From the NCBI RefSeq assembly GCF_900188205.1, contig NZ_FZOH01000008.1, positions 62,001 to 126,000 on the forward strand: 64,000 nucleotides of DNA, given 5' to 3'. The notes beneath the pieces are model-generated. The model worked only from the letters and a program-made list of their open reading frames with translations, searched no databases and was not told where the DNA came from. Source of the DNA: Geodermatophilus saharensis. GTDB taxonomy: Bacteria; Actinomycetota; Actinomycetes; Mycobacteriales; Geodermatophilaceae. Position 1 is the first letter of the stretch. Every line of letters starts with the position of its first letter. A program made the position numbers and the translations under genes. Of this stretch, positions 34,648-45,802 are shown piece after piece.

Positions 34648-34736
34648 GGAGCTCGGGTCGACCGGGCTGAGAGGGCGGCTGGACGCGCCGCCGACCGCTG
34701 GAACCTGACCGGGTAATGCCGGCGTAGGGAGCGAGC
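34648..34736 (+). promoter_or_regulatory. TPP riboswitch of cytX-thiO-thiS-thiG operon
   Basis: A second THI element precedes cytX. GCTCGGGT opens it, GGGCTGAGA follows, a GC-rich variable P3 hairpin (GGCGGC...GCCGCC) lies in the middle, then GAACCTGACCGGGTAATGCC and GGCGTAGGGAGCGAGC. P1 can form from GCTCG (34651) with CGAGC (34732-34736). The AGGGAG near the end is both aptamer and ribosome-binding site, directly before the ATG at 34737. TATGGT at 34626-34631 is a possible -10. Confidence 0.94.
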
Positions 34737-36064
34737 ATGAGCGCGGCGGATCCCGTCCGTACCGGCGTCGTCGGCACCGCCGAGGCGCCCCTGACCCTCG
34801 ACGGCGCGCCACCGCGCACCCTCGGCCTCGCCGACACCCTGGGCCTGTGGGCCAACCTCGGCGTCAGCCTGCTGCTGCCGGTGGCGGCGGTGTTCGTCGT
34901 CCTGCCGGGGCGGCCGCTGTCGGTCACCGTCGCCGCGGTCGTCGTCGGCGCGGTGGTCGGCTCGGCGCTGCTGGGGGCAGTCGCCGCGGCCGGCGCGCGG
35001 GAGAGCGTGCCGGGGATGGTGCTGCTGCGCGGGCTGCTCGGCCGCCGCACGTCCTGGCTGCCGACGGCGTTCAACCTGGTGCAGTGCGTCGGCTGGGCGA
35101 CGTTCGAGATCGTCGTGATCGCCGAGGCCGCCTCCCGGGTGCTCGGCGCGCCGCGCTGGCCGTTCGTCGTCGCCGCGGGCGTGCTGGCCACCGCGATGGC
35201 GCTGCGGCCCCTCGGCGTCGTCCGGGTGCTGGCGCGGTACGCGGTGTGGACGGCGCTGGCCGCCGTCGCCTACCTGTTCGTGCAGGTGCTCGCCGAGCCG
35301 CTGCCGCCGGTCGGAGGCGGCGGGGCGACGTCGTTCTGGACGGCGGCCGACGTCGTGATCGCGCTGCCGGTCTCCTGGGTGCCGCTGGCCGCCGACTACA
35401 CCCGGCACGTGCGCAGCGCCCGCGCGGCGGGCGTCGGGTCGGCGGTCGGCTACGGGCTGGCCACCGTGGTGATGTTCGTGCTGGGCGTGCTGGCGCTGGC
35501 CGCCTACGGCAGCGCCGGGCTCGACGTCGTCGACGCGCTGCTGGCCGTCCCGCTGGGCGCGCTGGCGGTGCTCGTGCTGGTCGCCGTGGAGCTCGACGAG
35601 GCCTTCGCCAACCTCTACTCCACGGCGGTGTCGGCGCAGAACGTCGTCGCGCGGCTGGACCGGCGGGTGCTCGCGGGAGCCGTGGGCACCGTGGCCACGC
35701 TGCTCGCCCTCACCCTCGACGTCGCCGCCTACGAGCCGTTCCTCTTCCTCATCGGCGCGGTGTTCGTCCCGCTGGCCGGCGTGCTGATCGTCGCCTACTG
35801 GACCACCCCGCGCGGGCGCTGGGACACCTCCGACACCGCCCCGGCCCGGCCGCTGTACCTGCTGCCGTGGCTGGCCGGGTTCGTCGCCTACCAGCTCACG
35901 CTGCCCACGTACTTCCCCGGCCCGGGCGCCGGCTGGACGGCGTGGTGGACCGCGCGGCAGGCCGACCTGGGCATCGACCCGGCCAACGGCTGGTCGGCGT
36001 CGCTGGTGGGGCTCGCCGTCGCCGTCGTGCTCACCGTGCCGGTGACGCTGGCGACCCGCCGCCG

Positions 36065-36068
<4 letters not shown>
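34737..36068 (+). CDS. cytX: NCS1-family hydroxymethylpyrimidine permease (CytX-like)
   Basis: The 443-residue protein has about twelve membrane helices and the NCS1 cytosine/purine/thiamine permease pattern: TLGLWANLGVSLLLPVAA in helix 1, SWLPTAFNLVQCVGWATFEI (helix 3) and PVSWVPLAADYTRHVR in helix 6. A TPP riboswitch directly upstream and thi genes downstream indicate transport of HMP or a thiamine precursor, as in CytX. The ATG is fixed by the riboswitch ribosome-binding site. Confidence 0.9.
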
Positions 36069-38737
<2,669 letters not shown>

Positions 38738-38835
38738 CCTCCGTCCCTCCGTGTTTGACGGCGGCCGTCGCGAGCCATACGCAGGTGTTCGACATCGGTG
38801 CCCAGCAGGGGGCGGGACGCGCGAGGAGCTGACGG

Positions 38836-39261
38836 GTGAGACGCGGACCAGCCGTGCCCGGCTGGCCTCCGGCACCCCCGCCGCCCGCGTGGGACGGGCT
38901 GTCCTGGCAGCTCTCCGACGTGTCCCAGCTGCCGGAGGTGCGCGACGAGCTGCGCCGGTCGGGCGAGGTCGACGGCCCGGCCGACCTGCGCGACCGGCTG
39001 CTGCTGGTCCTCGACGAGATGGCCTCCAACGCGCTGCGCCACGGCGGGGGGCACGTCGAGGCCGCGGTCCGCCGCACCGGCGACGCCTTCCTGGTCGCCG
39101 TGTCCGACGGCGCCGCCGGCTCCCCGCCCACGCCCGCCGTCGACCGCGACCCCGGCCAGGGCGGGCTGGGGCTCTACCTGATCGCCGAGCTGTCCACCGC
39201 GCACGGCTGGTACGTCGACGGCGACGCCAAGACCGTCTGGGCGGTGCTGCCCCCCGGGTGA
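38836..39261 (+). CDS. RsbW-like ATP-binding regulator
   Basis: The 141-residue protein is a stand-alone GHKL ATPase. The N-box is LDEMASNALRHGGG, and the G-box region is PTPAVDRDPGQGGLGLYLIAEL. Such small proteins act as anti-sigma or serine kinases in partner switching. The first 25 residues are Pro-rich. GTG at 38836 has GAGGAG upstream. It converges on a PAS/GAF/SpoIIE phosphatase, a likely functional opposite. TTGACG at 38755 and CATACG at 38776 upstream may be promoter elements, but spacing is short. Confidence 0.82.
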   Translation: MRRGPAVPGWPPAPPPPAWDGLSWQLSDVSQLPEVRDELRRSGEVDGPADLRDRLLLVLDEMASNALRHGGGHVEAAVRRTGDAFLVAVSDGAAGSPPTPAVDRDPGQGGLGLYLIAELSTAHGWYVDGDAKTVWAVLPPG

Positions 39262-39280
39262 GCCCCATGGCGAGGTGCTG

Positions 39281-39342
39281 GAACGGCCTCCCTGCAGGGG
39301 CCCGCGCCGAGCCCGCGAGGCGTGGGGGCAGGGAGGTCCTCC
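39281..39342 (+). repeat. Dispersed hairpin element, copy B
   Basis: The outer 9-bp arms CCTCCCTGC (39287-39295) and GCAGGGAGG (39328-39336) are perfect. The inner 8-bp stem is CCCGCGCC/GGCGTGGG (one G-U) with loop GAGCCCGCGA. A TCCTCCTAC tail follows. It starts 20 bp after the stop of the plus-strand ATPase and abuts the stop of the convergent phosphatase, so it may terminate the plus-strand transcript. Confidence 0.75.
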
Positions 39343-41441
39343 TACTGGGGGTGGAGGCGGATGGCCACGAGGGCGACGTCGTCCTGGAGGCCCTCGGGCT
39401 GCAGCCGGGTGACCAGCGCGTCGCACAGCCGCTCCAGCGGCAGGTCGGCGAGCTGGGCCAGCGCGGCGCAGAGCCGGTCGGTGCCCTCGTCGAGCAGCAG
39501 GTCGCGGCCCTCGACCAGGCCGTCGGTGTAGAGCAGCAGCGTCGAGCCGCGGCGGACCTCCACCTGCTGGGAGGTGCGCTGCGCGCTCGGGTCGACGCCG
39601 AGCATCAGCTGCCCCCGGGCGCCGCCGAGCCGGTGCACCTCGCCCTCGGGGGTGAGCAGCAGCGGCACCGGGTGGCCGGCGTTGGACCAGCGCAGCGTCG
39701 TCGTCCCGGCGGCGCGCTGCTCCGGCGTCTGCTCCACCCGGGCGACCACCGCGGTGGCCATGGTGTGCAGCCCGAGGGCGTCCATGGCGTCGTCGAGCTC
39801 GGCGAGGACGGCGTCGGGCGGGGTGTCGCCGCGGTGGGCGACGCCCCGCAGCATCCCGCGCAGCTGTCCCATCGCCGCGGCGGCCTCGGTGTCGTGCCCG
39901 ACGACGTCGCCGATGACGAGCACCGTCGCGCCGTCGCGCTGCAGGAACGCGTCGTACCAGTCGCCGCCGACCTGGGCGACCTGCACGGCCGGCTGGTAGC
40001 GGACGACGATCTCGGCGTCGTCGGGCTGCGGCGGCGCGGTCAGCAGGCTGCGCTGCAGCGCCTCGGCCAGCCGCCGCTGCTGGTCGAACAGCCGCGCGTT
40101 GTCCAGCGCGAGCGCGACGCGGTCGGCCACCTCGCGGGCGGCGGCGACGTCCTCGGCGGTGGCGGCGGGCCGGTCGGCGCCGCGGTAGACGCTGAGCGCC
40201 CCGAGGGTGCGGCCGCGGGCCAGCAGCGGCAGCGTGACCGCCGTCCGCGGGGCGAGCGCGTCGAAGACCTCGCGCACCTCGCCCTCGGGCAGCGTCGGGC
40301 GGACCACCGCCGGGACGTCGGCCACGGTGAGCAGCCGGCCCGACCCCAGCGCCTGCAGCACCGGGGCGTCGGGGGCGATGGAGGCCAGCCGCAGGCCGGC
40401 GTAGGCGGCGGTCGCCGGCCGCATCGCGGGGTCGGCGTGCCAGCTGGCGACGTCGTGCATGCGGCCGTCGGTGCCGTCGGCCAGGGTGAGGATCGCCCAG
40501 TCCCCCAGGACCGGGACGACGACCTCGGCCACCCGCTGCAGCGCCGCCCGCTCCGCCGCGGCGGAACCCAGCGCCGTCGACATCAGCGCGCTGACCTCGG
40601 CGAGGAGCGCGAGCCGGGCGGCGCCGGCCCGCGCGCGCTCCTCGGCGGCGCGGCGCTCGGTGACGTCGAGGAAGTACACCGACAGGCCGTCGGGCCCGGG
40701 CCAGGCGCGGACCTCGTACCAGGCGTCCAGCGGCGGCGGGTAGTAGGCGTCGAAGACCCGCTCCTCGCCCCGCTCCATCACCGCCCGGTAGTTGACCTCG
40801 AAGTCGCTGCCCACGGCGGCGGGGAACAGCTCCCAGAGGTCGCCGCCGAGCAGCTCCTCGCGGCTGCGGTGCAACACCCGCTCGGCCTCGGCGTTGACGT
40901 AGGTGAACCGCCACGAGCGGTCGAGGGCGAAGAACGCCGACCGCATGGTCTCCAGCACCCGCGAGACGCGCGAGTCGCCCTCGCGCAGCCGGGTGGTGTC
41001 GAGGGCGGCACCCAGCAGCCGCACCGGCCGGCCGCGGGAGTCGGCCAGCGCCCGGCCGCGGCCCTGCACCCAGCGGGTGTCGCCGGAGGGCAGCACCACG
41101 CGGAACTCGGCCTCGTAGGTGCCGACCGTCTCGACGGCCTCCTGCAGCGCCTGCAGGGTGCGATCGCGGTCGTCGGGGTGCAGCCGCTCGGCGAAGGCGT
41201 CGATCGTCTCGCCGAAGCCGCCGTCCCGGTAGCCGAACAGGGACAGCAGCTGCTCGTCCCAGGTGAGCCGGCCGGTGAGCAGGTCCCAGTCGAAGCTGCC
41301 GATCCCCGCGGCGTCGATGGCGAGCTCGATGCGGAGCCGGCTGACCTCCGCGTCGTCGGGGAGGAGGGACAGCGGCCGGAGCGCCCCACCCGGCGACCCC
41401 GGACGCTGCTCGGGGACGGTCACGGGGAGGGGGAGGTCCAT
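39342..41441 (-). CDS. PAS-PAS-GAF SpoIIE-type serine phosphatase
   Basis: The 699-residue cytosolic sensor phosphatase has PAS 1 (about 36-155, with IELAIDAAGIGSFDWDLLTG), PAS 2 (about 158-275, with SAFFALDRSWRFTYVNAEAE), GAF (about 285-445) and PP2C/SpoIIE (about 465-697, with VGGDWYDAF, VIGDVVGHDTEAAAAMGQLR, SNAGHPVPLLL and LYTDGLVEGR). Conserved aspartates for two metals are present. It would dephosphorylate STAS anti-sigma antagonists. The start is ATG at 41441. Confidence 0.9.
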   Translation of the reverse strand: MDLPLPVTVPEQRPGSPGGALRPLSLLPDDAEVSRLRIELAIDAAGIGSFDWDLLTGRLTWDEQLLSLFGYRDGGFGETIDAFAERLHPDDRDRTLQALQEAVETVGTYEAEFRVVLPSGDTRWVQGRGRALADSRGRPVRLLGAALDTTRLREGDSRVSRVLETMRSAFFALDRSWRFTYVNAEAERVLHRSREELLGGDLWELFPAAVGSDFEVNYRAVMERGEERVFDAYYPPPLDAWYEVRAWPGPDGLSVYFLDVTERRAAEERARAGAARLALLAEVSALMSTALGSAAAERAALQRVAEVVVPVLGDWAILTLADGTDGRMHDVASWHADPAMRPATAAYAGLRLASIAPDAPVLQALGSGRLLTVADVPAVVRPTLPEGEVREVFDALAPRTAVTLPLLARGRTLGALSVYRGADRPAATAEDVAAAREVADRVALALDNARLFDQQRRLAEALQRSLLTAPPQPDDAEIVVRYQPAVQVAQVGGDWYDAFLQRDGATVLVIGDVVGHDTEAAAAMGQLRGMLRGVAHRGDTPPDAVLAELDDAMDALGLHTMATAVVARVEQTPEQRAAGTTTLRWSNAGHPVPLLLTPEGEVHRLGGARGQLMLGVDPSAQRTSQQVEVRRGSTLLLYTDGLVEGRDLLLDEGTDRLCAALAQLADLPLERLCDALVTRLQPEGLQDDVALVAIRLHPQ

Positions 41442-41538
41442 TCGTGCGGGGGAGAGCGGCGGTCCGCCGTCCTTTCTCCCATGCCGGGGCAGGGGGAGAC
41501 AACCGGTGTGCTGGAGTCGACACCCCCCGGGGCGTGCA

Positions 41539-41573
41539 GGAGCCCCGGTCCGCGGCCGGCGGACCGGGGCTCC
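41539..41573 (-). terminator. Terminator hairpin after the trypsin-like protease
   Basis: A perfect 15-bp stem GGAGCCCCGGTCCGC (41539-41553) with 41559-41573 and a 5-nt loop begins 9 bp past the protease stop on the minus strand. Confidence 0.75.
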
Positions 41574-41582
41574 GTCGAGGGC

Positions 41583-42470
41583 TCAGGCGGCCGGGGTGAC
41601 CCCGAACTGCGCGAGCCAGTCCTGCACGACCGGGATGTCGACGCGCTGCAGGCCGTCGAGGTACCGGCAGTTGCCCGTGTAGCCGTAGCTGGTCACCGTG
41701 ACGACGGTGCCCGACGGGCCGAAGGTCGGGCCCCCGGAGTCGCCGAAGCAGGTGCCGCCGCCGCCGCGGACGTCGTGCTCGTTGCCGTTGACCTGCAGGA
41801 TCTGCGCGGTCAGCTTCTGCCCGACGACGTCGGTGTAGCGGCGCACGATCGGGTAGCTCATCGGCGTCGGCTTCTGCGGGCCGGAGTCGGCCTGCCGCAC
41901 CTCGGTGCCGTAGCCGACGGCGCGGAACGTCGTGGAGTTCAGCCGCGGCTGGGCGTACCGGTCGAGCTCGTTCGGGGCGGCCAGCTGCGCCGGCTCGATG
42001 CCGGCGACCGGCTCGTCGAGGACGATGACCCCGACGTCGTTCCAGTTCCGCTGGTCGGTGAAGTCCGAGTAGCCCGGGTGGGTCTGCGCGGTGCCGGAGT
42101 ACCAGTCGGAGCCGTCGGTCTCCTCGCTCCCGGTGTACCCGGCCGCGGGGTCGGCGGCGACGGGCAGCGCGGAGGGCTCGCCCGGTGCGGGCTGGGTGCG
42201 CGCGACCTCCCAGTCGAAGGTCACCAGGGTCTTGCCGTCGGTTCCGTCGGTGCAGTGCGCGGCGGTGAGGACGACGGTCGGGCTGACCAGCGTGCCGGAG
42301 CAGCGGTACCGGCCGCCGTCGCTGTAGAAGGCCAGCATCCCCACGTTGCTGTAGGTGTTGCCGGTGTCCTCGATGCCCCCGGTGACCGCGCCGGCCGGGG
42401 CGGGTGCCACCAGTCCGGCGGTGAGCAGGGCGGCGGCTCCGGCGAGCACCGCCTTCGTGCGTGCGTGCAT
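41583..42470 (-). CDS. Secreted trypsin-like serine protease
   Basis: The 295-residue preprotein has a Sec signal (MHARTKAVLAGAAALLTAGL then APAPAGA, cleavage near residue 28). The chymotrypsin-fold triad is His in VVLTAAHC, Asp in NWNDVGVIVLDEP and Ser in TCFGDSGGPTF. Cys pairs around the His and Ser loops suggest disulfides. The S1 pocket entrance has no clear Asp six residues before Ser, so substrate preference is uncertain. ATG at 42470 has GAGAGGACGAGG upstream. Confidence 0.88.
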   Translation of the reverse strand: MHARTKAVLAGAAALLTAGLVAPAPAGAVTGGIEDTGNTYSNVGMLAFYSDGGRYRCSGTLVSPTVVLTAAHCTDGTDGKTLVTFDWEVARTQPAPGEPSALPVAADPAAGYTGSEETDGSDWYSGTAQTHPGYSDFTDQRNWNDVGVIVLDEPVAGIEPAQLAAPNELDRYAQPRLNSTTFRAVGYGTEVRQADSGPQKPTPMSYPIVRRYTDVVGQKLTAQILQVNGNEHDVRGGGGTCFGDSGGPTFGPSGTVVTVTSYGYTGNCRYLDGLQRVDIPVVQDWLAQFGVTPAA

Positions 42471-43162
42471 CCTCGTCCTCTCCGTCGTCGGGCCGCCGGA
42501 CGGCGACCCCACGGAGGGCAACGAACCCTGCACCGACCGGATCCGCAACTCGAGGGCCCCGGAAGTGCCGGACGGGCGCCCCGGGAGCGGGCCGGCCGGC
42601 TGCCGGTCCGACGCTCCTGGGGCGCCCGTCGAGGCCGTGGTCCCCTCACCCCGGGCTCCCGGGACGGCGTCCTGCGGTCCGTCTCGTCGCGGCGCCGGGC
42701 CGGGACCGCGTCCCGGTCCGGCGAGCGTCTCCCTCGGGCGGCCGGTGGGCCGTCCCGGTCCGCCGGCGCCGTCCTGGCCAGGTCGTGCCGGTCAGAGACC
42801 CGGGGACGACGGGGCGGGTCGTCCTGCGCCGGGCACCGGCAGGGCCTGGGTCCTCGCCCGCGGGCGCTGCCGGGGTCGCCGTCCCGCGTCGCGTCCGGGC
42901 CTCCCGGGAGGGTCCGCGCGCTGCACCCGGGGCGGGTCAGTCGGCGGGAGGTCGAGGCCGGATCGTCGTGCGGTGCGGTCTGCCGGCGGCGGAGAGGTGC
43001 CGCGGGAGGGCCAGGGGCGGCCGTGGAGGCCGGGAGGGGACTGCTCGCGGAGCGGGCCGTCGGTCCGGCCACCCACGGGGGGAAGGGGGTGGCCGGGCCC
43101 GTCGAGCTCGGTCGACGAGGAGAGCGGACGCGCGACGTCCTGGGAGGAGGAGGCGCGGGGGC
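42471..43162. other. 692-bp gap with a long hairpin, no convincing gene
   Basis: Open frames exist on both strands, but their products are Arg/Pro/Gly-rich without a recognisable domain, and codon use looks like shadow frames. One structure stands out: arms 42571-42589 and 42612-42630 pair over 19 bp with one mismatch around a 22-nt loop. The gap may contain the protease promoter at its left end. The region from about 42950 to 43160 is G-rich on the plus strand. A small RNA or decayed gene cannot be excluded. Confidence 0.5.
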
Positions 43163-44053
43163 TCAGTCGGGAGCCGGTGGGGGCCGGGGCGAGCCCCGGG
43201 CCCGGTGCACGGCCGGGTCGCCCCGGGTCCGCACCGCGCCGGCGAGGGACACCGGCGGGTCGGGCGCCCGCGCCCGGGAGGAGCCGGGCGCGGGGCGCAC
43301 CGGCCAGCCCGCGGGGACCAGCGCCGGCGCCGCCCGGCGGGGAGCGGGGACCGGCCCGGCGGCGCCGGCCGGAGGAGACGCCGCGGTGGGGGAAGGCACC
43401 GCGGGCCTGACCGTGGGGGTGCTCGGCAGCTCGGTGAGCACCACGGGCCCGTTCGCGACCGGAGCGGGGGCCGGCTGCCGGGGAGCGCCCCAGGCGAGGT
43501 GCGCACCGCCGGGACCGGCGCCCCAGAGCGCCAGGCGGCGTACCAGGCCCGGACCGGCCGGCGGGACGACGACCGGCGGGGTCGGCCACGCGGCGTGGGC
43601 GCCGTCGGGACCGGCGCCCCACAGGGCCAGGCGGCGGACGGCCGCGCGCAGGCGCGCCCGCAGCCGCGAGCCGGGAGCGGGCCGGGCCGCCGCGGGCGCC
43701 GGGGCCGGGGGCGGGGCCGGGAGCACGGTGGGCGCCGCGGGCGACGCCGCGGCCGCCGGGGGCCGCGGCCGCGGCGTCGGCACCGGGCGGGCCACCGGCA
43801 GCGGGCGCAGCGCCCGCCGGGCGACCGGGTGCCGCGGGACGGCGGCCCGGACCGGACGGCGACGGCGCGGCGGCACGTCGGCGCGCCCGAGCAGGTCGAG
43901 GAGGCCGGTCACCGCCAGGTCGTCCGGCGACACGGCCGGCGCCGGAGCCACAGCCGGAGCCGACGACGCGGCCGGCGCCACCGGCTCCGACACCGGCTCC
44001 GACACCGGCGGCAGTGGGGCCGACCACAGCACTGCTGCGCGGTCGATCGCCAT
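43163..44053 (-). CDS. Pro/Ala/Arg-rich hypothetical protein with internal repeat
   Basis: The 296-residue protein is low-complexity, with Pro, Ala and Arg runs. A 20-residue unit occurs twice, about residues 160-180 and 186-206: RRLALWGAGPDGAHAAW and RRLALWGAGPGGAHLAW. The N terminus MAIDRAAVLWSAPLPPVSEP is more ordered and residues 45-60 (DDLAVTGLLDLLGRADVPP) may form a helix. No family is recognised. ATG at 44053 with GAGGAGG upstream is a good start, and the duplicated conserved motif argues it is a true gene. Confidence 0.6.
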   Translation of the reverse strand: MAIDRAAVLWSAPLPPVSEPVSEPVAPAASSAPAVAPAPAVSPDDLAVTGLLDLLGRADVPPRRRRPVRAAVPRHPVARRALRPLPVARPVPTPRPRPPAAAASPAAPTVLPAPPPAPAPAAARPAPGSRLRARLRAAVRRLALWGAGPDGAHAAWPTPPVVVPPAGPGLVRRLALWGAGPGGAHLAWGAPRQPAPAPVANGPVVLTELPSTPTVRPAVPSPTAASPPAGAAGPVPAPRRAAPALVPAGWPVRPAPGSSRARAPDPPVSLAGAVRTRGDPAVHRARGSPRPPPAPD

Positions 44054-44380
44054 GCCGGCCTCCTCGGGGGTCTGTGTCCGCGGCCGGGGAAGGTGCCGCG
44101 GACGAGGAGAACGGTAGGGACCGCGGGCCTCGCGGACGGCTCGTCGGGACACGTCCTGGAGGCCCCGTGACGCAACCGTTGTGCCGCCCTGACCTGCGCG
44201 TTGGTGACCGTGTGCTGACGGCGAGCACTTGTCGACAGGTCGGTGGCCGCCGAGCGTGGAACCGCCCTGCCGGACCCGCGGTCACCCCGGGACACGCCCC
44301 GGCGCGCCCGGCGTGTCGGCCCCGTCCCGGAACCGGCCGGTCCGGTTGCTGCCGCCAACGGGCCTGCCCGGACTCGATCG
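44054..44380. other. Divergent regulatory gap with a leader hairpin
   Basis: The gap separates the hypothetical gene (minus) from the APC permease (plus). Perfect 9-bp arms GTCCGCGGC (44076-44084) and GCCGCGGAC (44095-44103) form a hairpin in the leader of the minus-strand gene. The permease frame stays open upstream to a GTG at 44243, so its N terminus could be longer. No operator is identified. Confidence 0.5.
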
Positions 44381-45802
44381 GTGACCGGGCCGTTCCCCGC
44401 CCCGTCCGCCACCGGGTCCGCCGCCGGATCCACTGCCGGGTCCACCGCCACGGCCCCGGCCGGCACCGACGGGTCCGGGACGAAGCTGCGCCGCGCCGTC
44501 ACCGGCCCGCTGCTCTACCTGTTCGTCCTCGGCGACGTGCTGGGGGCCGGCGTCCACGCCCTGGTCGGCACGGTGGCCGCGGAGGTGGGCGGCGCCATCT
44601 GGGTGCCGCTGCTCGTGGCGCTGCTGCTGGCACTCCTCACCGCCGCCTCCTACGCCGAGCTGGTCACCAAGTACCCGCGGGCGGGCGGGTCGGCGGTCTT
44701 CGCCGAGCGCGCCTTCCGCTCCCCCGTCGTGGCGTTCCTCGTCGGCTTCTGCATGCTCGCCGCCGGCGTCACCAGCGCCGCGGGGCTCGCCCTGGCCTTC
44801 GCCGGCGACTACCTCGGCGTCTTCCTCGACGTGCCCGCCGCCCCCGCCGCGCTGGTGTTCCTGCTCGCCGTGGCGCTGCTCAACGCGCGCGGCATCCAGG
44901 AGTCGCTGCGCGCCAACCTGGTGATGACGCTGGTGGAGACCTCCGGGCTGGTGCTCGTCGTCGTCCTCGGCGCGGTGGTGCTCTTCGGCGGCGACGGCGA
45001 GCCGGCCCGGGCGCTGGAGTTCCCACCTGGGGTGTCCGCGGCGACGGCGGTGCTCTCGGCGGCGCTGCTGGCCTACTACTCCTTCGTCGGCTTCGAGACG
45101 TCGGCCAACCTCGCCGAGGAGGTCCGCGACGTGCGGCGGGTCTACCCGCGGGCCCTGTTCGGTGCGCTGCTGACCGCCGGGCTGGTCTACGTGCTGGTCG
45201 GGATCGCCGCCGCCGTGGTGCTGCCGCCGGAGGAGCTGGCCGGGTCCAGCGGGCCGCTGCTGGAGGTGGTCCGCGCCGCCGACGCGGGCATCCCCGACCG
45301 GCTGTTCAGCCTGGTCGCGCTGGTCGCCGTCGCCGACGGCGCGCTGCTCACCATGATCATGGCCAGCCGGATGGCGTACAGGCCGGCCGAGCAGCAGCTG
45401 CTGCCCGCCGTCCTCGGCCGGGTGCTGCCCCGGCGGCGGACGCCCTGGGTGGCGATCGTGGTGACCACCGCCGTCGCGATGGGGCTCAGCGTCGCCGGCG
45501 ACCTCGCCACGCTGGCCAGCACCGTGGTGCTCCTGCTGCTGTTCGTCTTCCTCAGCACCAACACCGCGGTGCTGGTGCTGCGGCGCGACCGGGTCGAGGC
45601 GCCGCACTTCCGGACGCCGCTGGTGCTGCCGGTGCTCGGCACCGCCTCCTGCCTGCTGCTGCTCTGGCGGCAGGAGGCCCGCACCTGGGCCTTCGCCGGG
45701 GTGCTGCCGGCCCTCGGGCTGCTGCTCTACGCGGTGACGGCGGCGCCGCGGCGGCGGGCCGAGGCGCACGAGGCGGCGGCGGTCAGCCGATCCGGCGCCT
45801 GA
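44381..45802 (+). CDS. APC-family amino acid permease
   Basis: The 473-residue membrane protein has about twelve helices. The first helix has LLYLFVLGDVLGAGVHALVG with the broken-helix glycine pattern; ASYAELVTKYPRAGGSAVFAE follows helix 2, and YYSFVGFETSANLAEEV is the APC helix-6 region. It imports an amino acid or amine; the substrate is not evident. A 35-residue Ser/Thr/Gly-rich N-terminal extension precedes helix 1. GTG at 44381 is chosen but upstream in-frame starts exist. Confidence 0.85.
   Translation: MTGPFPAPSATGSAAGSTAGSTATAPAGTDGSGTKLRRAVTGPLLYLFVLGDVLGAGVHALVGTVAAEVGGAIWVPLLVALLLALLTAASYAELVTKYPRAGGSAVFAERAFRSPVVAFLVGFCMLAAGVTSAAGLALAFAGDYLGVFLDVPAAPAALVFLLAVALLNARGIQESLRANLVMTLVETSGLVLVVVLGAVVLFGGDGEPARALEFPPGVSAATAVLSAALLAYYSFVGFETSANLAEEVRDVRRVYPRALFGALLTAGLVYVLVGIAAAVVLPPEELAGSSGPLLEVVRAADAGIPDRLFSLVALVAVADGALLTMIMASRMAYRPAEQQLLPAVLGRVLPRRRTPWVAIVVTTAVAMGLSVAGDLATLASTVVLLLLFVFLSTNTAVLVLRRDRVEAPHFRTPLVLPVLGTASCLLLLWRQEARTWAFAGVLPALGLLLYAVTAAPRRRAEAHEAAAVSRSGA

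Noticed and set aside
38751..44117. 1788-residue open frame on the plus strand
   Set aside because: It overlaps several well-supported genes in other frames and has no recognisable domain.
44243..44380. Longer N terminus for the APC permease
   Set aside because: The in-frame extension is Arg/Pro-rich without features or a good ribosome-binding site; kept only as an alternative start.
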